Below, piece by piece: positions 14,105 through 21,900 of a DNA stretch of 22,886 bases. The translations under genes and the position numbers were made by a program. Below the pieces are notes generated by a model. The model made no database searches, was not told the DNA's origin, and was given only the letters and a program-made list of their open reading frames with translations. Numbering within the stretch: position 1 is the stretch's first letter; the number at the start of each line of letters is the position of its first letter. This DNA is from Ruminococcus sp. (GTDB lineage: Bacteria; Bacillota; Clostridia; Oscillospirales; Acutalibacteraceae): positions 1-22,886 of the forward strand of contig JAFVVB010000202.1 of assembly GCA_017502425.1 (NCBI GenBank), read 5' to 3'.

Positions 14105-15066
14105 TATGCACTCACCGCCTCTGTGTCATGCATAATAGTGTATACAACCGCGTTTTCTTCACATAATAAAGCCTGCTGCGGATTTTTAATGCTATACAAC
14201 TCACGCATCAATGTTTTTATATCGTCTTTACTGCGTATTTCAAGCTTTTTGTCATCAGAAAGTAAGCAGTAAAACTCTTTGCTGTTTTTAATAAGAATAT
14301 CGGATACATATATTAGCTTACCGAGCATTACGTCGTTATGTTTTGCAACATTTGTTATTACAGGTTTTAATACAAGTTCTCTGTAAATCGGCACACTCGG
14401 GTCTTTAACTATAAGCTCGTTATGTCTTGCGGATATTTTCCAGTGGATATTCCTGAGACTATCGCCTTTCTGATATTCTCTGAGCTCATATTCCTCAGCA
14501 AAACCGTTGGAATTCGGCTTATATCCAATGATTCTTATGTGTTCATAGTCGGGTAAAAAAGACGGCTCTTTTGCTTTCGGCATTATTAAAACTTCTGCTT
14601 TGTACTTAAGCCTTATCGGAATAAAGAAAATCCCCAACATATCATAGATTTTTACATAGTTTGCGTTGACTTCCAGGCATCCGCAATTTCGTGTGAATTT
14701 ATCGGATTTCAGATATATGGCATCTTTTAATAATCCGCTGTAAATAATCTTCATTGACTTTTTCTGCCCTGTAAAGCTGTTTTTGAACTTCAATTTTGTC
14801 TTCATAAGCGGACAGAATACACCTTTTTCACCACGAAAAGATATGCAGACAGAAAGTTTTTCACCCACTATTATCTCATCTTCAGTGAAAACCGAAACTC
14901 CCTTTGCGGCAGTAATAATCATAAACGGTAAGCTTAGAAAAAGCGACAAAAAAGGTACACTCAACGTGAGTATAAGCAAATACCACGAAAACCATGCAAA
15001 ATAAAATATGGAGAAAATAAACACCGACAGCAAAACTACCAGATAAATCAAAACATTTTTCAGCAT
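14104..15066 (-). CDS. DUF58-family membrane protein
   Basis: A 320-residue protein with two N-terminal membrane segments (about 5-25 and 28-52), a beta-rich region, and the DUF58 signature EYELREYQKGDSLRNIHWK (192-210). The adjoining ISARHNELIVKD follows directly. DUF58 proteins accompany MoxR ATPases and often have a von Willebrand A-like fold in the C-terminal part. The gene starts one base after the moxR stop, with GGAG 8 bases upstream, and overlaps the transglutaminase start by one base. The three genes therefore form one transcript and probably one membrane complex. Biochemical function is unknown. Confidence 0.9.
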   Translation of the reverse strand: MLKNVLIYLVVLLSVFIFSIFYFAWFSWYLLILTLSVPFLSLFLSLPFMIITAAKGVSVFTEDEIIVGEKLSVCISFRGEKGVFCPLMKTKLKFKNSFTGQKKSMKIIYSGLLKDAIYLKSDKFTRNCGCLEVNANYVKIYDMLGIFFIPIRLKYKAEVLIMPKAKEPSFLPDYEHIRIIGYKPNSNGFAEEYELREYQKGDSLRNIHWKISARHNELIVKDPSVPIYRELVLKPVITNVAKHNDVMLGKLIYVSDILIKNSKEFYCLLSDDKKLEIRSKDDIKTLMRELYSIKNPQQALLCEENAVVYTIMHDTEAVSA

Positions 15067-15067
15067 A

Positions 15068-16003
15068 TTATTTACTCCAGATTCTAGGCTGTTTTACTTT
15101 CTTGAGAATTTCTATGAGCACCTGCTCGCTGTTCATTTTCTGACTAAGTGCTTCTGAGTTTAATATAACCCTGTGGCCTACCGTACTCACAAAAACGCTT
15201 TGGACGTCTTTGGGTACTATAAAGTCACGATTATCTGCAAAAGCCACCGCTTTAGCCATTTCTGAGAGTTGCAACGTGCTTCTTGGGCTGGCACCTCTTG
15301 AGATAAATTTATTATTACGTGTCGCTTTTATAAGAGAGACTATATACGATGCCATATCGTTATGGATATAAACTGACTTCACTGATTTTTGCATATCCAT
15401 AAGCTCTTCTTTAGTAACAACACGTTTGACATCATCCATAGGATTTCTGGTGCTTCTGTTTAAAAGCATCTGACACTCATCATCAAACTGGGGATAACCC
15501 ATAGTTATTCTTACCATAAAACGATCGGTCTGAGAATCAGGTAAAAGTTGAGTACCCGATGCACCGACCGGATTTTGAGTCGCAATAACGGAAAACGGTT
15601 TTTCAAGAGGATAAGACACGCCCTCTACTGTCACCTGCTGTTCCTCCATCGCTTCGAGTAGAGCAGACTGGGTTCTGCTTGATGTACGATTCAATTCGTC
15701 AGCTAAAAACAAGTTGCAAAAAACCGCACCTTTTAAAAATTCCATTTTACTTGAGGCTTTGTTATATGCAACATATCCGGTAATATCAGAAGGCACTGTA
15801 TCCGGTGTGAACTGTACTCTGCCATAATCAAGGTCAAGTGCCTTTGAAAAAGCCAGCGCCATCGTCGTTTTACCCACTCCCGGAATATCCTCGATAAGAA
15901 TGTTTCCGTTTGCTAAAATCGCAAGCATAGTAGTAACAACCGCTTCTTCCTTACCATTTATCACCTTACATACTTCATTTATCACTTCTTGAAATTTACT
16001 CAT
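15068..16003 (-). CDS. MoxR-family AAA+ ATPase
   Basis: A 311-residue AAA+ ATPase of the MoxR branch. Walker A is IPGVGKTT (40-47), Walker B is NLFLADELNR (97-106), sensor 1 is IATQNPVG, the arginine-finger region is QTDRFM, and the lid has RGASPRS. It is the first gene of a MoxR-DUF58-transglutaminase operon, where such ATPases are thought to act as chaperones or remodelers for the membrane partners. The ATG is preceded by GGGTGA at 7 bases. A good promoter lies about 50 bases upstream. Confidence 0.93.
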   Translation of the reverse strand: MSKFQEVINEVCKVINGKEEAVVTTMLAILANGNILIEDIPGVGKTTMALAFSKALDLDYGRVQFTPDTVPSDITGYVAYNKASSKMEFLKGAVFCNLFLADELNRTSSRTQSALLEAMEEQQVTVEGVSYPLEKPFSVIATQNPVGASGTQLLPDSQTDRFMVRITMGYPQFDDECQMLLNRSTRNPMDDVKRVVTKEELMDMQKSVKSVYIHNDMASYIVSLIKATRNNKFISRGASPRSTLQLSEMAKAVAFADNRDFIVPKDVQSVFVSTVGHRVILNSEALSQKMNSEQVLIEILKKVKQPRIWSK

Positions 16004-16049
16004 TTTTGTATCACCCTTTTAGGATTTATCGGTATTATTATACTTTTTC

Positions 16050-16079
16050 ATTATATAATACGAAAACCTTAATTTTCAA
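16050..16079 (-). promoter_or_regulatory. Promoter of the moxR operon
   Basis: On the minus strand TTGAAA (16074-16079), an 18-base spacer and TATAAT (16050-16055) form a sigma-A-type promoter, giving a leader of about 40 bases before the moxR ATG. Confidence 0.7.
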
Positions 16080-16135
16080 CAAAAACACGATAAATTAACA
16101 ATATATACATCTTTATTCTCCGAAAACCTCGCAAA

Positions 16136-16187
16136 ATATAAAAAAGCGTTGCATTCTAAGAGAAAATTCTCAGATACAACGCTTTTT
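16136..16187 (-). terminator. Terminator after the MerR-CPBP operon
   Basis: The stem AAAAAGCGTTG (16141-16151) / CAACGCTTTTT (16177-16187) has an inner GAGAA/TTCTC stem and is followed on the minus strand by TTTTTTATATTTT. It closes the CPBP gene and shields the moxR promoter. It shares the AGCGTTGCA design with the terminator at 519-573. Confidence 0.88.
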
Positions 16188-16230
16188 GTGTTTCATATTC
16201 TATTTACTTTAGGTGTTAATCATATACGCT

Positions 16231-16989
16231 TTATATGAAAACAAACCAGAAGAGTTTGCTGACAATATGGAAAAGAGCGTGGCTCGTCATAGCATAAAGT
16301 ATTCCGTATCTGCGGTAAAGTTCGCCGAAAACAATAGCAAAACAACCGTTTAAAAGAAAGCATCTGAACACAAGAAGTGGTGTTAACTCTCCGAAAATAC
16401 TGATAGTAGCCGGCAGATGCAAAGCAGCGAATACTACTGCGGCAATAATATTAGCAACCACGAAAACTGATGTCGGAATATTATCTTTGCTATATTTTCT
16501 CGCAAAAATCATTCGTATAATCAAAGCAATCAAAGTCATGAAAAACAGTCGCATCATAACTTCTTCAATAATGCCACCGTATAAAACAGATGCCAGCACA
16601 CCGCTTAGTGTCATACCGGCTTTATCGGCTGCCTGAATTTCACTAAAATAGCTACCGAATACCCAGTAATCAAGACTGAAAATAATTCCGCCGAAAAAAG
16701 ATACCAAGACAGTTACTAACAAAGGCTTTTTAGTGATTTTAAAAGGTTTAATAAGCCCTATTTTATCAGCCATTATGTATCCGAAAAGTCCGCAAACAAA
16801 GGCATACACGGCAGTCTGCACAGCTGTGACGAGGATTACGACTTCTTTACTTCCTACTTGTGCTAAAACTTGCGAGATAACATCCTCGGAAAATGTATCC
16901 AGCTGGTATATCCCCGAGAACACACCCGCTATCAAAGCTATCGGCAAAAGGCAAAGCGCAAATAAAAAAGGTTTTTTCAACTTAGTCAT
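16231..16989 (-). CDS. CPBP-family intramembrane metalloprotease (Abi/Rce1-like)
   Basis: A 252-residue integral membrane protein with about seven or eight hydrophobic segments and the complete CPBP motif set: motif 1 EEVMMR (E142, E143, R147), motif 2 FAALHLP (H191) and motif 3 SHALFH (H237). All proposed metal and catalytic residues are present, so it should be an active glutamic-type intramembrane protease. Its ATG lies inside the end of the MerR gene (8-base overlap) with GAGGAGG 9 bases upstream, so it is co-translated with the regulator. Family members process prenylated or peptide substrates, or give bacteriocin immunity. Here the partner is itself a membrane-tethered transcription factor, which makes that partner an attractive candidate substrate (inference). 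Confidence 0.88.
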   Translation of the reverse strand: MTKLKKPFLFALCLLPIALIAGVFSGIYQLDTFSEDVISQVLAQVGSKEVVILVTAVQTAVYAFVCGLFGYIMADKIGLIKPFKITKKPLLVTVLVSFFGGIIFSLDYWVFGSYFSEIQAADKAGMTLSGVLASVLYGGIIEEVMMRLFFMTLIALIIRMIFARKYSKDNIPTSVFVVANIIAAVVFAALHLPATISIFGELTPLLVFRCFLLNGCFAIVFGELYRRYGILYAMTSHALFHIVSKLFWFVFI

Positions 16990-17719
16990 TAGCTAATGCC
17001 TCCTCATCAGCACACACTTCGATGCAAAGGCTCTTATTATTACATTTCGGGCAAGTAAGACGACGCATTCTAGGTGTGTGATAAGCAAAGAAAGCTTCTT
17101 TGAAAGTAGGTTTAAACACTTCGTGACACACAGGGCAGATATAGGCTACACTTTTAAAGTAGTATACAGAACCCCATATTCCGTAAATAACTGCGACCCC
17201 AACCCATACTAAGAAGAGCCACCATATACCAAAAGTTATCCAGAGAATAATAGATATAATCTCTAAAAGAGTCACAGGTATACCTGTAAATAAAAGTGTC
17301 AAACGTAATTTTCTGAGTTTAATTTTATTTTTCATAAGATGGGCTATGTCACCTATGGATTCAACCGAGAAGTTTTCAATTTCTTTCATTTCTTTTTTTA
17401 TACTTTCTATGATAGAAAGCTGTTTTTCCCTTTGGTCTACTTCTTCTTTCAGTACCTGCTCCTGCTGTGAAAGTAAAACCGAAATAATGCTTTCGGGATT
17501 TTCTTCTTTCAACAATGCGCTTATACTATTAATAGGAAGTCCGGCTTCTCTTAAAAAGCAGATGATTTTCATCTTCTTTAAGTCGTCATCATTATATAGT
17601 CTGCGACCGCCTTCGCTGAGCTCGCTAGGAACCAAAAGTTTTTTAGTGTCATAATACTGTACAGTTCTTACAGTAACTCCACAGATTTTTGCAACTTCTC
17701 CGGTTGTGTATTTTGACAT
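16982..17719 (-). CDS. Membrane-tethered MerR-family regulator with C-terminal zinc ribbon
   Basis: A 245-residue MerR regulator. The winged-helix DNA-binding domain is at 1-70 (YTTGEVAKICGVTVRTVQYYD, then wing GRRLY). A helical coiled-coil dimer region is at about 80-117. Two membrane segments (about 140-161 and 163-187) form a hairpin. Last comes a zinc ribbon with CPVC (C195, C198) and CPKC (C223, C226). With two membrane passes, both the DNA-binding end and the zinc ribbon should face the cytoplasm. Ordinary MerR proteins are soluble, with a ligand domain after the coiled coil. AGGAGG lies 8 bases before the ATG, and the promoter has MerR-type geometry, suggesting autoregulation. It is coupled to the CPBP gene. 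The signal sensed is unknown; a membrane, metal or envelope cue is possible. Confidence 0.88.
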   Translation of the reverse strand: MSKYTTGEVAKICGVTVRTVQYYDTKKLLVPSELSEGGRRLYNDDDLKKMKIICFLREAGLPINSISALLKEENPESIISVLLSQQEQVLKEEVDQREKQLSIIESIKKEMKEIENFSVESIGDIAHLMKNKIKLRKLRLTLLFTGIPVTLLEIISIILWITFGIWWLFLVWVGVAVIYGIWGSVYYFKSVAYICPVCHEVFKPTFKEAFFAYHTPRMRRLTCPKCNNKSLCIEVCADEEALAND

Positions 17720-17736
17720 AGCTTTTTTCCTCCTTT

Positions 17737-17774
17737 TGACGCCATTATAGGCTATTACGTAGCGTCACAAGCAA
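17737..17774 (-). promoter_or_regulatory. MerR-type promoter with 19-bp spacer and internal palindrome
   Basis: On the minus strand TTGCTT (-35, 17769-17774) and a perfect TATAAT (-10, 17744-17749) are separated by 19 bases, the overlong spacing typical of promoters untwisted by MerR activators. The spacer contains the palindrome GCTA-N5-TAGC (17751-17763). Outside it, TGACGC (17737-17742) and GCGTCA (17762-17767) form a second, wider inverted repeat around the -10 box. The start of the MerR gene is about 20 bases beyond. Confidence 0.8.
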
Positions 17775-17836
17775 TACCTTACGCAGGGTGATTTTTTAAA
17801 TTTTATCACAAAAACCGCTATTTTTAAAGGTTTTTT

Positions 17837-17874
17837 AGCCGTTTTCGTATTAATACACGAAATATTAACCGGCT
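17837..17874. other. Bipartite inverted repeat in the MerR / FliB-like intergenic region
   Basis: AGCCG (17837-17841) pairs with CGGCT (17870-17874), and inside it TTTCGT (17843-17848) pairs with ACGAAA (17857-17862) around an AT loop. No T run follows on either strand and the two stems are unevenly spaced. It lies just before the promoter of the plus-strand gene and may be a binding site or a structured element. Support is weak. Confidence 0.35.
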
Positions 17875-17887
17875 TACCACATAAAAC

Positions 17888-17916
17888 TTGGTATTCGCAA
17901 AATTTTATGTTAATAT
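17888..17916 (+). promoter_or_regulatory. Promoter of the FliB-like gene
   Basis: TTGGTA (17888-17893), a 17-base spacer and TAATAT (17911-17916) give a plausible sigma-A-type promoter about 40 bases before the ATG at 17957. Confidence 0.6.
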
Positions 17917-17956
17917 ACAATTAGCATCAAAAAACACCACCCTCAAGGAGTATCAT

Positions 17957-18874
17957 ATGCACATATATCCGAGTTACTATAACGATTTTAAATGTATCGC
18001 ATCACGCTGTAAGCACAACTGCTGTATCGGATGGGAAATAGACATCGATGAAAGCACCATGGAGTTTTACAACAGCGTAAGCGGTGATTTCGGTCAAAGG
18101 CTAAAAGATAACATCAACCATCTTGATATTCCGTATTTTAAATTGAGCAGTGATGAACGATGTCCTTTTTTAAATGATAAAAATTTATGCGATATAATAA
18201 TGACGCTGGGTGAAAAGCATCTGTGCGATATATGCACAGAGCATCCACGCTTTCATAACGCACTACCCGATAGAATCGAAAGCGGTTTAGGGCTGTGCTG
18301 TGAAGAAGCCGCACGTATAATATTATCCCAAAAAGAAAAAGTAACTTTACTTAATTCAAAAAGCACTGACGACCAAATACTCATACTAAGAGATAAAATA
18401 ATTGATACTCTCCAAAATAGAGATAAGACTATCGAAAACCGCATCGAAGATATGCTCTCTTTATGCGACACCTCACTTTCAAAAAGACCGATTAGTTTAT
18501 ACTGTGACCTGCTTTTATCTCTTGAGCGAATGGACGAAAAATGGGGTGAGCTACTGAATATGCTCAAAGAAAACGCAGATGCTATCGACTTTGAGCGCTT
18601 TGATCAATTTATGAAAGACAGAACCCACGAGTACGAACAGGTGCTAGTCTATCTCATCTACCGTCATTTTGCTAATTCTCCCGATACGCAAGAAGCGTTA
18701 AAACGTGCACGATTTAGCGCTTTTTCATACGAGATTTTACGAGCGCTGGGAGCTGTTATTTACTATAAAACAGGAGACTTTGACTTTGAAGCCCACGTAG
18801 AGCTACTCAGATTATTCTCGAGTGAAATTGAATACTCAGACGAAAACTTATACACACTTTTCGATACAATATAA
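17957..18874 (+). CDS. Cysteine-rich FliB-like protein (annotated family: flagellin lysine-N-methylase)
   Basis: A 305-residue protein of the family generally labelled flagellin lysine-N-methylase (FliB). The typical beginning is YPSYYNDFKC, and the cysteine set is C13, C18, C22-C23, a CPFLNDKNLC segment, CDICTEHPRFHN and a later CC. These cysteines are likely to bind an iron-sulfur cluster or metal. The start is ATG 17957, with AAGGAG 6 bases upstream; an in-frame ATG 69 bases earlier lies within the promoter and is rejected. No flagellar genes are near, so the flagellin role is transferred from the family name and is doubtful here. It faces the MerR operon and ends at a shared terminator. 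Confidence 0.78.
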   Translation: MHIYPSYYNDFKCIASRCKHNCCIGWEIDIDESTMEFYNSVSGDFGQRLKDNINHLDIPYFKLSSDERCPFLNDKNLCDIIMTLGEKHLCDICTEHPRFHNALPDRIESGLGLCCEEAARIILSQKEKVTLLNSKSTDDQILILRDKIIDTLQNRDKTIENRIEDMLSLCDTSLSKRPISLYCDLLLSLERMDEKWGELLNMLKENADAIDFERFDQFMKDRTHEYEQVLVYLIYRHFANSPDTQEALKRARFSAFSYEILRALGAVIYYKTGDFDFEAHVELLRLFSSEIEYSDENLYTLFDTI

Positions 18875-18906
18875 AAAGCACTGCTTTATATTGCAGTGCT
18901 TTTTTC
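18873..18906. terminator. Bidirectional terminator between the FliB-like gene and the LRR/FN3 gene
   Basis: The stem AGCACTGC (18877-18884) / GCAGTGCT (18893-18900) has an 8-base AT loop, A run before and T run after. It overlaps the stop codon of the plus-strand gene and lies within 10 bases of the stop of the minus-strand gene, so it serves both. Confidence 0.9.
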
Positions 18907-18908
18907 CT

Positions 18909-21900
18909 TTATACTTCGTAGAAAATTTCTTCGCCTTTTTTATCATAACCGCTGGTAAACTTCTTAGCATCAGAAGAAATACAGCGCACGGTGTAGGTGT
19001 AAATCTCACCTTGCACTACGTCTTTATGAATAAACTCGGTAGAGGTTGTGTCAGCGAGTTTTCTCCACGTACTATCGTTTTCGCCTTTGACGTAAACACG
19101 GTATTTTTCAGCGCCGCGTACTTTATCCCATCTGAGGAAAACTCCATCATCAGTACAGTCGTAAAAGGAAATTTCAGGTGTTGATATAAAAGTGTTACTC
19201 CATCCGCTTGAATTATGGGTAGAAGAAGCCACATCGTTTTTAAACGCTTTCACCGTATAAGTGTATGAAGTACCACTTAGTGCATCGGTGTGAATAAAGG
19301 TAGTAGTAACGCTTTCTCCGATAGACTTCCATGTTCCGTTTTCACGAATATACACTCTGTACTTAGTAGCACCCGTTACTTTCGAGATAGTGATTTTTAC
19401 ACCATCTTCTACGTTTTCTATCTTAGTAATTGATGGTTTACTGAGATATGTATAGCTTTTGCCGTTTTTATCGTAATCGCTCAAAGCGGTTTTGCCGTCT
19501 TTAGTCATACATCTGACAGTATAGGTGTAATTTGTACCTGATGCGACATTTTTATGAGTATATGTAGTCGAAGTAGTGTTAGCTAATCCTTTCCATCCTG
19601 TGGAGGTTTTCACGTATACTCGATAGTTTTCGGCACCTGTAACCTTGCCCCATGTGATTTTCATAGCGCTGTCGGTGTTAGTAATAGCGCTGATAGCAGG
19701 AGTAGCGATGAACTTATTAGTAAATCCTTTAGAAATAAATGAACTTGAAACTCCATTTTTATCAAACGCTTTCAGCGTATAGGTATAGCTTTTACCGCTT
19801 TGGGCATCGGTGTGGATAAAATAATTATCGCTTGTATCGCCTATACCCTTCCATGAAGAAGAGGTCTTTACATAAATGCGGTATTTCACAGCACCGGATA
19901 CTTTATTCCACGTAAGTTTTACGCCGTCTGTGGTGTTAGTGAATTTGGAAACCTTAGGAGGAGCTAAGAATGTGTGAGTAAATCCCTCTTTATCGTAACC
20001 GCTAGTCGTTTTCTTCCCGTCTTTAGACATACATCGTACGGTGTAGGTCATCGCATTTTTTGAAGACACACCTGTGTAAGTATAAGAAGTCGATGTTGTA
20101 TTACCTAAACCTTTCCAGCCTGTGGAAGTTTTCACGTATACTCGATAGTTTTCAGCTCCTGCTACCTTTCCCCACGTGATTTTTACACCGTTTTGGGCAT
20201 TGGTAACTGATGTGATTCTCGGCGTTTCAAGATATTTAATACTCCAACCCTTAGAATTAAAAGAACTGCTGTTATTTGCTTTATCAAACGCTTTTACAGT
20301 ATAAGTATAGGAAGTGTTATTTTTTACCGCTGTGTGAACAAAGCTATTAGATGATGTATCTCCGATTCCTTTCCATCCCGAGCTTGTTTTATAATACACG
20401 CGGTATTTAGTAGCACCCGCTACTTTACTCCACGTAAGTTTAACACCATTTTCTATGCTCTCGGTTTTCACACCTGATGGGGTTACCAAACGAGTTGTAG
20501 AAAGACCCGTTTTATCATAAAGACTGGTTGTGCCATCATAACCGATAAATTTAACTGTATATGTGTATTTTGTACCTGCTTTGGCAGTAGTGTCGGTATA
20601 AGAAGCAGTTGTTACATCGGCAAGTTTTGACCACGTTGTGCCTGCGGTTTTTCTGTAAACACGGTAGTAACCGCTCATACCCGAAAGCTTTTCAAAATTA
20701 ATCTTGATACCTGAGTTGGTATTTGTGACAGAAGTGATTTCCGGAGCGGAAAGCCCGTTTGCATATTTGACCCCGTAAGCTTTAGCATATTCATCTGCAA
20801 GAGAGCTGGCCAAACCAATTACAGTAAATCCTGTATAGGCATAGTACTGACCTTTTTCTTCAAAACAACCAAGAGCCATCTTTTCTATAGTTTTAACGCT
20901 TTTTGGGATATAAATATCATACAAGCTAAAACAATTGAAAAATGCTCTCTCGCCTATTTCTTTTAATCCTTCATTTAATGTTACTTTAGAAAGGCTGTAA
21001 CAATTTTCAAAAGCTTCATCATAAATATATTTTGTGCTACTAGGCAGAGAAATGTGTGCAAGAGAATAGCAATTATAAAACGCTCTTTCACCTATTCTGG
21101 TAAGATTCTTTCCTATTTCAACTTTATAGAGATTCTCACAGTCTATAAACGCTGTCTCACCAATTGTTGTTACATAAGGTAAAGAAATTTCTGTAAGACC
21201 ATAACATCTCGCAAAAGCATTTCCCCCCACTGTTTTTATTTTGTTATTTGTTGCAAAACTGAATTCTTTAAGATTTATGCAACCACTAAACACTCCGTAT
21301 CCAATATTAATTAAAGATTTTGCCTCTATACTTTCTAAAGCTGCGCAAGCATTAAAGCAACTACTTGGCAAATCTGTTAATGTAGATGGAAGTTTCACTG
21401 CTTTTAATGAAGTACAATTCTTAAATAGACCAGCCTCCATTGTATAAGTCACTTTATCTGAAAAAGTTATTTCTTTTAAATTACTACATTCATTAAACGC
21501 ATTTTCTCTTAAAACATTCGCTTTTGTTAAGTCAAAACTTTCTATACTACTACATCCTTCAAATGCACTTACTCCTATAGAAGTTACGCTTGGCATTGTC
21601 ACTGATTTCAGATTTGTACACCTATAAAAACACTGTGATGGTATGGTCTTAATATACTTTGATAATATTACAGATTCTAACGATGTACACTCATAAAAAG
21701 ATGTTTCATCTAATGACGAATTCTCTATTGCTCCAATCTCTATATTTTTAAGTCCTACACATTTGCTAAATGCACTTTTTCCGATACTTTTTATGCACGA
21801 AAAATCAATATTTACCAAATTAGGACAGCGACTAAACCCCCAACTCTCTATTGCTAAATTTGTATTTTTTCCCTCAAAACTAACGTCCGTCAGTGATTCC

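Noticed and set aside
17888..17956. Longer N-terminus for the FliB-like protein
   Set aside because: The upstream ATG lies within the promoter boxes, and family members begin at the YPSYYNDF segment; AAGGAG fits 17957.
18912..20744. FN3 repeats as part of a prophage tail or mobile element
   Set aside because: No phage, integrase or transposase gene is nearby. The repeats continue a secreted LRR protein with a signal peptide.
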